From Meconema thalassinum (Eukaryota; Arthropoda; Insecta; Orthoptera; Tettigoniidae), in NCBI GenBank assembly GCA_946902985.2, contig OX336389.2, positions 982,636,482 to 982,700,481 of the forward strand: 64,000 nucleotides of DNA, written 5' to 3'. Made by a program: the position numbers and the translations under genes. The notes beneath the pieces are model-generated. The model searched no databases. It worked only from the letters and a program-made list of their open reading frames with translations, and was not told where the DNA came from. Positions 31,959-41,913 of the stretch are shown piece after piece. Within the stretch, counting starts at the first letter, position 1. Each line of letters starts with the position of its first letter.

Positions 31959-33440
31959 TTCTTCTTCTTCATTTCCCGTTTCCAGCTTCCTGGGTCGGGT
32001 TGTGAATCAAGGACCTCCAACGTTGCCTGTCTCTCCACCACTCCTCTCCCCCTTTAAGTACATCTTCAGGTTTTCCTCCCTTCTTCTCCACGCACTCCCA
32101 CACTGTATCTGCCCATCTCTTTCGGGGCCTTCCGCGCGGTCTCTTCCCCGAAACCTTTTCCAGAAAAGCTTTCTTTGGCACTCTCTCCTCTCCCATTCTC
32201 ATCATATGTCCATACCACTTTAACTTGGTTGTTTCTATCCTGTCCTGCAGCTTCAAGATTCCTGTCCTCCTTCTTATCTCCTCGTTTCTGATTTTATCTC
32301 TTCTGGTCTTCCCTTCTATACCTCTTAGGAATTTCATCTCCGCTGCTTGTATTCTACTCTCCTCTCTTTTTGTAGTGGTCCATGCTCCAGCTGCATATGT
32401 CAGTACGGGTCCATAATAGGTTGAATATAATACCTGCTTACATTTCTTTGGGACATCTTGGTTCCACAGAATACCCCTAACACTCTGGTAGAAGCTGTTC
32501 GCTTGTTGTATTCTCTTTCCAATTTCCTCAGTAATCTTTCCATCTTCTGTGATCACACTTCCCAAGTACTTGAAACTTTTCACCACTTCTAGAATTTTTC
32601 CTTTCACTTCTATCTTTCCTCTTCCCTCCTTACTTCCCCTTGACATTACCATTGTCTTGCTCTTCTCTGTGCTAACTTTCATCCCAAACTTCTCAATCTC
32701 TTGGTTCCATACATCTACTTGTTTTTGTACTTCCTTTTCATCCTCACCCCATATCACTATATCATCTGCAAACAGCATGGCCTTTATTGCCTCTTGTCCC
32801 AATCTCTGTTTAACATTCTTGTGGATTTCATCCATGACTATGATGAATAGTAAGGGGGACAATACACTTCCTTGACGGAGACCCGTTTCCACCTTGAACC
32901 ATTCTGTTTCTCCTATAGTGGTCTTTACGCTACTGACACAATATTTGTACATAGCTTTCACCATTTGCACTTCTGCACTGTTAACTTGCCTTTTTCTTAA
33001 TACATCCCACACCACCTGTCTAGGCACACTGTCATAAGCTTTCTCAATATCAATAAAAGTCATCACCATGTCTTTTCCAAACTCCCATCTTTTCTCCATC
33101 ATATGCCTTAGTGTAAAGATTAGATCAAAAGTTGATCTGTCTCTCCTAAAACCATACTGTTGTTCTTCCATCTCTCCATCTGTCTGCCTCCTCAGTCTAC
33201 CTTCCAATACTCTCTCAAAGATCTTGGCTACATGGGCAATAAGGGTGATCCCTCTGTAATTGTTACATTCCTTTTTGTCACCTTTCTTAAAAAGTGGGAT
33301 AATTAAACCCTTTCCCCATTCTTCTGGGATCTCTTTCTTCTTCCAAATTATTCTAAATAATCTATACAGCCACTGCAACCCTACTGGTCCTGCTGCTTTT
33401 ATCATTTCTGTGGTCACCTCATCCACTCCAGGTGCTTTGC
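31959..33440 (-). mobile_element. RTE-C LINE, 5'-truncated
   Basis: The minus strand holds the RT and C-terminal half of a third RTE family, followed by a (GAA)n-type tail (TTCTTCTTCTTC on +). TTTATCC at 31952-31958 and 33441-33447 may be a 7-bp target duplication. The 5' end stops inside the motif KAPGVDE just before RT. Confidence 0.85.
31969..33426 (-). CDS. RTE-C reverse transcriptase (partial, open)
   Basis: 485 codons are open from a Met just inside the truncation. Motifs are LIIPLFKKGDKKECNNYRG, QQYGFRRDRSTFDLIFTLRH, FIDIEKAYDSVPRQVVW, GLRQGSVLSPLLFIIVMDEI and MLFADDIVIWGED (active site). The C-terminal part reads YYGPVLTYAAGAWTTTKRE, AEMKFLRGIEGKTRRDKIR, KLKWYGHMMRMGEERVP and KRPRGRPRKRW. 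The endonuclease is missing, so it cannot be autonomous. The lack of stops in a truncated copy suggests recent insertion. Confidence 0.88.
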   Translation of the reverse strand: MDEVTTEMIKAAGPVGLQWLYRLFRIIWKKKEIPEEWGKGLIIPLFKKGDKKECNNYRGITLIAHVAKIFERVLEGRLRRQTDGEMEEQQYGFRRDRSTFDLIFTLRHMMEKRWEFGKDMVMTFIDIEKAYDSVPRQVVWDVLRKRQVNSAEVQMVKAMYKYCVSSVKTTIGETEWFKVETGLRQGSVLSPLLFIIVMDEIHKNVKQRLGQEAIKAMLFADDIVIWGEDEKEVQKQVDVWNQEIEKFGMKVSTEKSKTMVMSRGSKEGRGKIEVKGKILEVVKSFKYLGSVITEDGKITEEIGKRIQQANSFYQSVRGILWNQDVPKKCKQVLYSTYYGPVLTYAAGAWTTTKREESRIQAAEMKFLRGIEGKTRRDKIRNEEIRRRTGILKLQDRIETTKLKWYGHMMRMGEERVPKKAFLEKVSGKRPRGRPRKRWADTVWECVEKKGGKPEDVLKGGEEWWRDRQRWRSLIHNPTQEAGNGK

Positions 33441-33447
33441 TTTATCC

Positions 33448-33809
33448 AAAACATGTAAATTTAAAATTAAATTTTCATTCCTCACCACCATTTTATCAAT
33501 CAAGCAATTCATCTGCCATTTAATATTTACTAATAAGCAATACGGTAGAAGTGTAAAAGGGAGAAGACCCAGGATGTTGTGAAATAACACTGCATGGTTG
33601 AAATTAGGAGAGAAACTTGGGATCCCCCGCCGAATATCTACTACTGCGATTAAGATTCCAATCCGGTATCGACATGTTGTCACTTGGTTGGTGAATCACC
33701 CGCTTCCCAAGCTATTAGGGCACAGCTTGCTGATGCAATCGGTATTCTTCTTTCAGTCGTGCAACATGAGTTTGTGTAATAAGGTGTAGGCCTAAATAAT
33801 TGCGATCGG
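33448..33809. other. Spacer, nothing recognised
   Basis: No product or repeat identified between the RTE-C fragment and the tandem SINE pair. Confidence 0.5.
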
Positions 33810-33828
33810 TCATGTAGTAAGTTAAGAA

Positions 33829-34155
33829 GCCTCCGTGGCTCAGGCGGCAGCACGCCGGCCTCTCACCGCTGGGTCCGTGGTTCAAATCCCGGTCACTCCA
33901 TGTGAGATCTGTGCTGGACAAAACGGGGGCAGACAGGTTTTTCTCCGGGTACTCCGGTTTTCCCTGTCAAAATGTCATTCCAGCAACACTCTCCACTATC
34001 ATTTCATTTCATCTGTCATTCATTTAATCATTGCCCCAGAGGAGTGCGTCAGGCCTCGGCAGCCGGCACAGTTCATATCCTCGCCGCTAGATAGGGGCTT
34101 CATTCATTCCATTCCTGACCCGGTCGGAGACTGGAAGCAGGCTGTGGATTTTCAT
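33829..34155 (+). mobile_element. tRNA-derived SINE family 1, tandem copy 1
   Basis: The tRNA-like head has A box TGGCTCAGGCGG and B box GGTTCAAATCC. It is preceded by the 19-bp sequence TCATGTAGTAAGTTAAGAA at 33810-33828 and followed by the same 19 bp at 34156-34174. The body ends with GTGGATTTTCAT. Confidence 0.92.
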
Positions 34156-34174
34156 TCATGTAGTAAGTTAAGAA

Positions 34175-34503
34175 AGCCTCCGTGGCTTAGGCGGCAGCAC
34201 GCCGGCCTCTCACCGCTGGGTCCATGGTTCAAATCCCGGTCACTCCATGTGAGATCTGTGCTGGGCAAAACGGAGGCAGACAGGTTTTTCTCCGGGTACT
34301 CCGGTTTTCCCTGTCCACATTTCATTCCAGCAACACTCTCCACTATCATTTCATTTCATCTGTCATTCATTTAATCATTGCCCCGGAGGAGTGCGTCAGG
34401 CCTCGGCAGCCGGCACAGTTCATATCCTCGCCGCTAGCTGGGGGCTTCATTCATTCCATTCCTGACCCGGTCGGAGACTGGAAGCAGGCTGTGGATTTTC
34501 TTT
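34175..34503 (+). mobile_element. tRNA-derived SINE family 1, tandem copy 2
   Basis: This copy has the same family and orientation as the preceding one, from which it differs at scattered bases. It is followed by a third copy of the 19-bp flank at 34504-34522. Confidence 0.92.
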
Positions 34504-34522
34504 TCATGTAGTAAGTTAAGAA

Positions 34523-35050
34523 ATGCCACCCACAATCGGTTTTGTTATGCAAATACGTAAACCAGTTTGGAAGTGGTATATTAAGCGAAAACGGCAGGGT
34601 CTTATTTTGTTTGGTGTGCAAAAAATGTGTTTCTACAAAGTGTTTCTACAGCATATTAACACAACACGACATAAGGAGAGGGTTAAGAATAAATCTAAGT
34701 TAAATCAGCAATTAATTACAGGCACTGTAGACGAACAATCGAATTCGAGTGATACATTTTCCAAAGACTTGTGTTTTGCATTAGTGAGTTCGGATATTCC
34801 ACTGTGAGACTGTTGAAAATATTCTTCACTGACAAACGCTCGAGCATCACACAAGAAAATCTCAAGATGACCTTCCTTGTGTACTGTGACAAGCTTACAT
34901 AGGGTAAGAATTCTACGAAACGATATATTTACGATTTAATTTTTATTTGCTAATTTTTTCAGCTTATTTGTTTTATTTTTGTGTTTATATGCTTGCTTAT
35001 TTCATCATTTGATTGTGCTTACAAATCCGGGCTCTAGTAATGTGTAATTG
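34523..35050. other. Spacer, nothing recognised
   Basis: A 94-codon open frame at 34523-34807 has no recognisable domain. It reads a little like a short transposon-encoded basic segment, but I cannot support a call. Confidence 0.45.
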
Positions 35051-35052
35051 AC

Positions 35053-35340
35053 CACCTCGTGGTGTAGCGGCTAGCATGCTTGGCTGTCGCCCCCGGAGGT
35101 CCCAGTTCGATTCCTGGCTCTACCAAGAAATTTAATTGTGGTCTAAGGGGCTGGGACAGAGCGTACTCAGCTTGGTGAAACAAAACTGTGAAGAAGTGGA
35201 TTTGATAATCACCTCAGTCATCTTGGAAGTGGTTTTCCGTGGTTTCCCCACTTCCACTCCAGGCAAATGCCGGGATGGCTCCTAAGTTAAAGCCATGTCC
35301 ATCTCCTTCCCAATCCTCACTGGACTTACAAGTACACACA
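35053..35340 (+). mobile_element. tRNA-derived SINE family 2
   Basis: The head CTCGTGGTGTAGCGGCTAGC resembles a tRNA 5' half with an A box. The B box is AGTTCGATTCC. The body carries CAGGCAAATGCCGGGATGGC and CTCCTTCCCAATCCTCAC. Confidence 0.85.
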
Positions 35341-35482
35341 TGATCGATTAATTTCAGATATCGATTAATCAAAACCGAATAATCCATTAATTGTCGCAAA
35401 TAATGATTATTCGATTAATCGTTGTTCCGAATAATCGATTTTATTTTTTATTTTTTATAATCAATTAATCGGTTTTTCGATT
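35341..35482. repeat. ATCGATTAATCG-rich segment
   Basis: The short palindromic word ATCGATTAATC and close variants recur at least five times in about 140 bp. A similar stretch lies at 48310-48400. I cannot assign a known element. Confidence 0.6.
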
Positions 35483-35639
35483 TGTTTTGTTTTTTGCACT
35501 TTTAACTACGCTCTCACAGAATCAACAAACTATGACACAACTTGGTTTTTTAATGCAATCACTCAAAATGGTTAGCCAGGGCAGTCCCATGATGGATGAT
35601 GTTTTTGATTCTTTTAGGGGCTTTGCAACATCGTGTTCA

Positions 35640-35997
35640 CATATCCCCGTGTACTGGGGTGTGTTTAAGACTTCTTTGATAACATGTGTCACTGCGATGT
35701 CTGTACCAGTGTGTGTATTTGTAATTCAGGTTGAATTTTGGTACGAACCGACCGTGGCCTTAAATTAGGTACCATCTCGGCATTTGCCTGGAGTAGAAAT
35801 GAGAAACCCTGGAAAATCACTTCCAGGATGACTGAGGTATGAATCAAACCCACCTCTTATCAGTTTTGCCTCACGAGGCTGAGTATACCCCGTTCCAGCC
35901 CCCACACCAGAATTAAATTTCTTGGCAGAGCCGGGAATCGAACCCAAACCTCTGTGGTGACAGCCAAGAATGCTAGCCACTGCTCAATGCCCGCTTT
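35640..35997 (-). mobile_element. tRNA-derived SINE family 2 (minus)
   Basis: This is the reverse complement of the family-2 body: AGGTACCATCTCGGCATTTGCC, GAGGCTGAGTATACCCCGTTCC and GAGCCGGGAATCGAACC (box B). The head ends near GCCAAGAATGCTAGCCACTG. The 3' boundary at the left is approximate. Confidence 0.8.
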
Positions 35998-36039
35998 GAA
36001 GTTTCATTTAACTTCACTCCAAGGATTACCATGTTGGAA

Positions 36040-36263
36040 GCCCTGTTTCAGGCTTGCCTTAGAAATCAAAATTTGTTTGCTAATCCTGAAAAACTACTAC
36101 ATGATGTTAATAAATACACTTGGATGACTAGTTTCGATCGTCAAGTGATCATCATGAGATCACTTACACTTAGGCTGTTAAATCTACTGTATGTGGAGAA
36201 GTATGGAATGATAATTACAATATATACACTTATTTATTTGCAGTAGCAATTAAACTAGCAACC
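36040..36263 (-). repeat. Penelope-like terminal repeat, copy 1 (inverted)
   Basis: On the minus strand this reads through TGATGATCACTTGACGATCG then AAACTAGT, a form seen in Penelope-like terminal repeats with hammerhead-like cores. It is clearly related to 39070-39235 on the plus strand; shared blocks include AATAAGTGTATRTATTGTAAWTATCAT and AAGTGTAARNGATCT. Confidence 0.65.
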
Positions 36264-36265
36264 TA

Positions 36266-36482
36266 GTCAAGATATATGCTTTTTGTTGAGATACTGATAG
36301 TTATTAAATGGTGCACTTAGCAGTTTGAGCGATGTGTGGTCCATTTTTGTGCACAGCGTGGACGTTTTTGCTGACACAATAACCTGACCATTTAATAACA
36401 ATCACATACTGCCACTAAGCAGGCAAACTTGAAGATCAATCACCACTATCAGTATCTCAAAAAAAAAAAAACATATCTTGAC
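36266..36482. mobile_element. MITE with TA target and inverted repeats
   Basis: The 217-bp unit begins GTCAAGATAT and ends ATATCTTGAC. It is flanked by TA at 36264-36265 and 36483-36484. A second inverted block, GAGATACTGATAG, lies inside each end, and TTATTAAATGGT pairs further in. There is no coding capacity. The TA flank suggests a Tc1/mariner-type source. Confidence 0.82.
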
Positions 36483-36487
36483 TATTT

Positions 36488-36512
36488 GGCATCATCATCA
36501 TCATCATCATCA
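36488..36512. repeat. (ATC)n microsatellite
   Basis: About eight ATC units. They look like the tail of a minus-strand LINE fragment that follows (to about 36600). Confidence 0.8.
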
Positions 36513-36615
36513 TTTATTGAACAATTAATTCCAACGAGCCAGTGGCTCTTACATAGGAATTGTACAATACAAATTTATTGATGTCTACTACAATTTTATA
36601 TATAATCTTTCACTG

Positions 36616-38001
36616 ATGACTGGTATATTCCCCGATGCCTGTAAAGTCTCTAGGGTGGTCCCGATCTACAAAAAAGGAGACAAAACCCGCCCATCAAATT
36701 ACAGACCCATTAATATTATATCTGCCATCAGCAAGGTTCTAGAAAGCGTTGTTAAACGAAGACTTATGAATTTCTTCATGAAAAATGATTACTTTGCAAA
36801 CTGCCAATATGGGTTTATTCCAAATAGAGGAGCTGATAGTGCTATATTTGAAGTAGTAACTGATGTAGAAAAGGCATTAGATGAAAACAAACTAGCTGCT
36901 GGTGTACTAATTGACCTTCAAAAAGCATTCGATCTGGTTAACCATAAGATTCTCCTTAATAAACTAGAATTTGCAGGCATCAGAGGAGTGGCACATGATT
37001 GGTTCAAGAACTACCTCACTAACAGAAAACAATATGTTGCAATCGATAATGTAAAAGGGTCTCAAATGAGAATTGACACAGGAGTACCTCAAGGTTCTGT
37101 CTTAGGACCAATTCTTTTCTTGGCCTATATTAATGATATAGTATTATTAGAATTGAAAGGCAAGCTTAAACTATTTGCAGATGATATTTTTATACTCTAT
37201 CTGGGAACATCTGAACAGGAAATTATGCTAAATATTAATTATGATCTCAATAAGCTGGTGGATTGGTTGAGAGCACACAAAATGGTTATCAATATCACTA
37301 AAACAAAATATTTATTCTTCCATAAACCATCATACAAGATTGAGACCACAAACATAGTCAACATAGCCAACAAAGAAATAGAAAGGGTTAAATCGGCAAC
37401 ATACTTAGGTATCACACTAGATAGTACACTAACCTGGGAAAATCATGTAGAAAATGTAAAACATAAAATCAGCCCTTTAATTGGTATTATTTTCAGATTA
37501 AGATATAGCTGTCTTACTAGCCAACAATTGAAAAATATATACTTTGCTCTGATACATTCACATCTAATGTACATGAATTTCATATGGGGATATTGTAAGA
37601 AGGAGCTGATAAAAGAACTTGAGATACTCCAGAAACGTGCTATAAAATCTATCTTTGGACTTCCTTGGCTCACACCCTCAAATGAATTATACTCAAGAAC
37701 TAAAATTATGCCACTGCAAAAACAAATAGCTATGTCAGCAACAGTATTTGTATACAAATTAGAAAACAAATTGATACACACACACATCCATTTTACCCAT
37801 GCAAATGACATTCATCATTATGCAACAAGAGGAGTAAATCAAATATTCACCAGCCATTCCCAATCCATTAAATTTGGAACTAAAGGAATTATGTCCTCTA
37901 TAATAAAAGAATACAACTCGCTACCATTAGGCATAAGGGAAAGTTTCTCTATAAAAACATTTAAGAGGAAAACAAAAGACTTCCTATTAAGGAATGAATA
38001 G
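36616..38001 (+). CDS. LINE reverse transcriptase, CR1/L2-like, 5'-truncated
   Basis: 461 codons are open and cover RT and the C-terminal region. Motifs are VVPIYKKGDKTRPSNYRPI, QYGFIPNRGADSAIFEVV, GVLIDLQKAFDLVNHKIL, TGVPQGSVLGPILFLAYINDI and LKLFADDIFIL (active site). The C-terminal part has YLGITLDSTLTWENHV, HLMYMNFIWG, LQKRAIKSIFGLPWLTP and FGTKGIMSSIIKEYNSLP, as in CR1- and L2-group LINEs. The endonuclease and ORF1 are absent. The 3' end has an (AAAT)n tail around 38192-38212. The lack of stops suggests a recent truncated insertion. Confidence 0.85.
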   Translation: MTGIFPDACKVSRVVPIYKKGDKTRPSNYRPINIISAISKVLESVVKRRLMNFFMKNDYFANCQYGFIPNRGADSAIFEVVTDVEKALDENKLAAGVLIDLQKAFDLVNHKILLNKLEFAGIRGVAHDWFKNYLTNRKQYVAIDNVKGSQMRIDTGVPQGSVLGPILFLAYINDIVLLELKGKLKLFADDIFILYLGTSEQEIMLNINYDLNKLVDWLRAHKMVINITKTKYLFFHKPSYKIETTNIVNIANKEIERVKSATYLGITLDSTLTWENHVENVKHKISPLIGIIFRLRYSCLTSQQLKNIYFALIHSHLMYMNFIWGYCKKELIKELEILQKRAIKSIFGLPWLTPSNELYSRTKIMPLQKQIAMSATVFVYKLENKLIHTHIHFTHANDIHHYATRGVNQIFTSHSQSIKFGTKGIMSSIIKEYNSLPLGIRESFSIKTFKRKTKDFLLRNE

Positions 38002-38189
38002 CCCATGTACAATAGCCTTAAGCAATGCAATGTATCATACCGAATTATCTCTGTAAAATTAGTCACTAGCAATATAATATAAGTTACTATTAAATTAAAC
38101 AATAATGTTACAAAAATTATATATATGCCATGCTGTAACTATGTTACTTGATTGTCCCTAACACGAGCTCAGGCTCATTGGGACCTATG

Positions 38190-38222
38190 TAAATAAATAA
38201 ATAAATAAATATATATATATAT
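38190..38222. repeat. (AAAT)n and (AT)n tail
   Basis: Simple repeat after GGGACCTATGT, the 3' end of the preceding LINE. Confidence 0.8.
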
Positions 38223-38378
38223 ACCTTACATACACATTTGCTGCGTGATTAAGTTAATTTTCAACAATGATACTAGACCTATCACTGTAATTAGCTTACC
38301 AAAAGAAAATGTACAATGCAAATAACATAAAAATAATAATTAAATCATAATTAAAATAATAATTTTATCAATGCAGAG

Positions 38379-39072
38379 TGAAATGAGACATGCTGATTCA
38401 CTAAATTTGGCTACCTACTTTATTAGGTAGCGATTCCAAAGTAGTCTCTTTAATTTAAATTTGAAAGTCGACAGATTGGAAATTGATTTTAAATCGCTTG
38501 GAAGATGATTGTAAGATTGAATCGCTGAGAACTTAAAGCTACAGTTACCAAATTTATACGAACGGATTTGAAAGAGAGCAAAGTCATCTGCTTGTCGCGT
38601 GTTATAAGTATGAGTGTCTGAATATAGGGTGTAGTCACTGTTATGCAGCACATGGTTTTGTTTAATTCTGTGTATTAGTATTGCTGACCTTAATTCTGCA
38701 CACATTGACATTTTCATTATTTTATTCTTGGCATATAAATCTCGACTGTGTGTGTTAAAGGGTAGGTTATATATATTTTTTATCGCTCTATTTTGTATTA
38801 CCATAAGTTCATGCAGGACTGTCTTTTTACACTGAGTCCAAATTACATTTAGATACTGCAGGTGACTGTGTACGAGTAATATACTGTGATTAGAAGTTTT
38901 CTAGGGATTAGGTATCTCAATTTCCTCAACAGCCCAGATGCTGGAGCTATCTTCTTCGCAATATAATGATCGTGAGCTACCCAGCTTAGATGTTTATCAA
39001 TGATTAGCCCCAAATATTTAAAATGTTCGACCTCGTTTATTATTGTGTTGTTGCTATAGATATGATTATGTG
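38379..39072 (-). pseudogene. LINE C-terminal fragment, minus strand
   Basis: Two frames encode the end of RT and the region after it: VEHFKYLGLIIDKHLSWVAH, KIAPASGLLRKLRYLIP, VIQNRAIKNIYNLPFNTHS, RQADDFALFQIRSYKFG and AIQSYNHLPSDLKS. It is related to but distinct from the LINE at 36616. A frame break lies near 38810-38860. Confidence 0.75.
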
Positions 39073-39235
39073 CTAGATTAATTACTACTGCAAGTAAATA
39101 AGTGTATGTATTGTAAATATCATAGACACAGATCAATAGCCGAAGTGTAAAGGATCTGATGATCGCTTGACGATCTAAACTGGTCAGCCAATTGTATTTG
39201 TTGATCTCATGTAAAAAGTCTTTCTCAGGATTAGG
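39070..39235 (+). repeat. Penelope-like terminal repeat, copy 2
   Basis: This segment carries CTGATGATCGCTTGACGATC followed by TAAACTGGTC. It is the plus-strand counterpart of 36040-36263. The GAAAC of the presumed core is TAAAC here, which would abolish a hammerhead. Confidence 0.6.
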
Positions 39236-39239
39236 GAAT

Positions 39240-40300
39240 CACCCATTAGACAATTGGGTATTGACCGTCTGAAAAACATTAAATTTCAACTCCAAAGATT
39301 CAAATGTGACGTCCTACGAACGAAGGTATGTCTAAATTCAACTCTTAGGCATGTTCGATAAAAACTCAATGGTCTCATGGTAGGGCAGTTATAAAAAGCG
39401 TGGTAAAAATAGGATATCTTGTAGAGTAAATATTGCAATCATTGCAAAAGACGAGCTGGACGTCTATCTTGGGAATTCACCACCTGACTTGCATACTCAC
39501 CCTTTTTCACAGGTGGAAAATGAATAAACAATATATCCAAGGCCCGCTAAACTAGCGACAAAATACTTATACTCTGCGAGCTGCCAGAATAGGATTGACA
39601 GTTCTCTTATCGCCATGTGGCCTGAGAACGAGATTGCCAAACTGTACAAACCACCGATACAGCTGACCAGGCACAGAAGCACGTGGGCTGTAATATTGCA
39701 ACGCAGAGTATTATGACATCAACTATGCGAACATGCATTGGTCAGGAGACAGAGGGGTGATGACTGACGTGGAATTTCCGGCGAAATGTCAATCCTATTC
39801 AGGCAGCTCACAGAGTATAATATTCCTCACGACCACCTGCAGCGCTGAAGGATTATTTTTAATTGCTGGAAGCATTGTGACTGCAAAGCGGAGCTGCCTC
39901 GCCCAGAAAATTTGTACTTGCTATTATTTTAGCATCAAAACAGACCTTCAATTGAAATATATTGTCACATTTATTTTTAAATAATGCATCTCGTTTGTGA
40001 ACTGTTGAAGCCATTCTTTCAGTGTTGCCTATACAAACGGTCATTTGTAACTCTTCAGTCGATCAACATGAATTTGTCTAATGACTGTATGGGGTGCAAT
40101 GTATATATAATATGAGTAATAAGTAAATAAACTCCTTGAAAAAAAAATACATGTATTAGTTATGATCACAATGATCCCGGCAGGAGTAGGCAGGTAAAAG
40201 CGTAACAACTGTATGACCAAGGCTCCGCTGGGATATGTAACCATATGCATAATAGAATTCAAGTGCATGCTCTAATGTTTATTTTTTATTTTTATTGTGT
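39240..40300. other. Spacer with a dispersed repeat at its right end
   Basis: No gene is recognised. The part at 40005-40145 is the inverse of 47860-47990 (shared words TTTATTTACTTAT, CAGTCATTRGRCAAATT, CGACTGAAGAGTTACAA). The start (39240-39310) resembles 13625-13660. Confidence 0.5.
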
Positions 40301-40313
40301 TATTCATATTGGT

Positions 40314-40649
40314 GTAGAGCCTCCGTGGCTTAGGCGGCAGCACGCTGGCCTCTCACCGCTGGGTCCGTGGTTCAAATCCCGGTCACTCCATGTGAGATCT
40401 GTGCTGGACAAAACGGAGGCAGACAGGTTTTTCTCCGGGTACTCCGGTTTTCCCTGTCAAAATTTCATTCCAGCAACACTCTCCACTATCATTTCATTTC
40501 ATCTGTCATTCATTTAATCATTGCCCCAGAGGAGTGCGTCAGGCCTCGGCAGCCGGCACAATTCATATCCTCGCCGCTAGATGGGGGCTTCATTCATTCC
40601 ATTCCTGACCCGGTCGGAGACTGGAAACAGGCTGTGGATTTTCATTTTC
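40314..40649 (+). mobile_element. tRNA-derived SINE family 1
   Basis: This is a full copy flanked by the 12-bp duplication ATTCATATTGGT at 40302-40313 and 40650-40661. A and B boxes are as in the other family-1 copies. The 3' tail is TTTTCATTTTC. Confidence 0.94.
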
Positions 40650-40749
40650 ATTCATATTGGTATACACGTTTATAATACTCCTATGTAATTCACAAACCCT
40701 TATTAAACAAACTAAACTTATAAAGTGCTCAGACAACGCTCAAAGCAAC

Positions 40750-41136
40750 ATGGCGGTTAACGGTCGAGTTTTTTCTCCGAGGGAAAAGTTCGGAAATAAC
40801 GTGTGTGTGATGTGTAATGGATCTAAAAACGATAGTAGGGCCAGTCTTGAAGTTTGTGAAACATGCGTGTTTAAGAATGCGTTCGCAAGTGAAGTGCCAA
40901 ATTTGGAAGACGATGAAGTTTCAGATAACCTCACTTCGACCGCATCGCATCTAAGGTTCAGGATAAAATCTCTGGAGCTCGAGCTATTCTCTAAAGACGA
41001 AATAATCAAGATGATATCAATTGATTTAGAAAATGCTCTCCTGGAACTGAAGGGCTTAAAGGAAGATAGAGCAAATATTAAGATACCGGGAGAACATGGT
41101 AGGGATTATACAGAGGTTAAGTCAAAAAAATCTTAG
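40750..41136 (+). CDS. CR1/L2 ORF1, N-terminal part
   Basis: The ATG at 40750 starts MAVNGRVFSPREKFG. The sequence then has a Cys-rich motif (VCVMCNG and CETCVF, likely zinc-binding) and a leucine-rich coiled coil (IKSLELELFSKDEIIKM). The frame runs into a stop just after a run of seven A at about 41125-41131. Removing one A would continue into the next frame at 41132, so a one-base indel is the likely cause. Confidence 0.75.
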   Translation: MAVNGRVFSPREKFGNNVCVMCNGSKNDSRASLEVCETCVFKNAFASEVPNLEDDEVSDNLTSTASHLRFRIKSLELELFSKDEIIKMISIDLENALLELKGLKEDRANIKIPGEHGRDYTEVKSKKS

Positions 41137-41791
41137 GCCTCATGTAACAAGCAATGGAACTCTACATAAAGGCATCGCAACAGCGAATAGATTTCAGATA
41201 TTAGGGTCAGATGATGACGTAGTAAACACAGAATGCAACCCTCCTATGGTCTTGGAAAGTCAAAGGAAATCCCGTCGGCGATCGAAGCGTAAACATGCCC
41301 GTACGGTAATAATAGGTGATTCTATGGTGAGGAATGTTGGGCCTGAAATTGAAGAAGGAATCACATATTGCTATCCGGGCATGCAAGTGGGACAACTGGC
41401 AGCACATGTGAACAATAATAAAATAAAGGAAACACCCGAGGCGTTAATTATCCACATTGGTACAAACGACATTCTGAACTTGACAACACCCAGTGATATA
41501 ATGGCCGAGGCTGATACTCCAATTGCGACAGTAAAAGTGAAGTTTCCGCAGACAAAGCTTTGTCTCAGTGGTGTGTTATATAGGAATGATGTCGACTACC
41601 GCTATGTAGATGCTGTAAATTCCACACTAGACTGGCTGTGTCGCAATGGAGACGTCCTTTTTGTCGATGCAAATGGATGGCTTAATGACTATGATTTTAG
41701 TATAGATGGGTTACACCTCAATGGGAAAGGGACCTCTAAGTTCGGTAAACTGCTGAATAGGATATCTAAGAAAATGCTTTCGGGAAACTAA
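41132..41791 (+). CDS. CR1/L2 ORF1, SGNH/GDSL-esterase-like part
   Basis: This frame encodes an SGNH hydrolase-like domain: VIIGDSMVRNVG (block I, Ser), IHIGTNDI (block III, Asn) and SIDGLHLNGKGTSKFGKLL (block V, Asp-His). Such domains occur in ORF1 of CR1/L2-group LINEs; their role in retrotransposition is not settled. The frame is continuous with the preceding ORF if the A-run frameshift is ignored. Confidence 0.8.
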   Translation, partial: LRPHVTSNGTLHKGIATANRFQILGSDDDVVNTECNPPMVLESQRKSRRRSKRKHARTVIIGDSMVRNVGPEIEEGITYCYPGMQVGQLAAHVNNNKIKETPEALIIHIGTNDILNLTTPSDIMAEADTPIATVKVKFPQTKLCLSGVLYRNDVDYRYVDAVNSTLDWLCRNGDVLFVDANGWLNDYDFSIDGLHLNGKGTSKFGKLLNRISKKMLSGN

Positions 41792-41913
41792 TTCAGAAAA
41801 TGGGGGGCCTAAATGAGTGCACTGGAAAAGATACAGTAAATCACTATCACGAAAAACAGGACTCGGGTCAAGGAAGCAAGGGATTACTAATTGCACAACC
41901 ATAACATCAAAAT

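Noticed and set aside
33829..34503. tRNA genes in the SINE heads
   Set aside because: A and B boxes are present, but the cloverleaf is not kept and each is followed by a SINE body and target duplication.
34523..34807. Short basic ORF as a gene
   Set aside because: I could not match it to any family and there is no supporting context.
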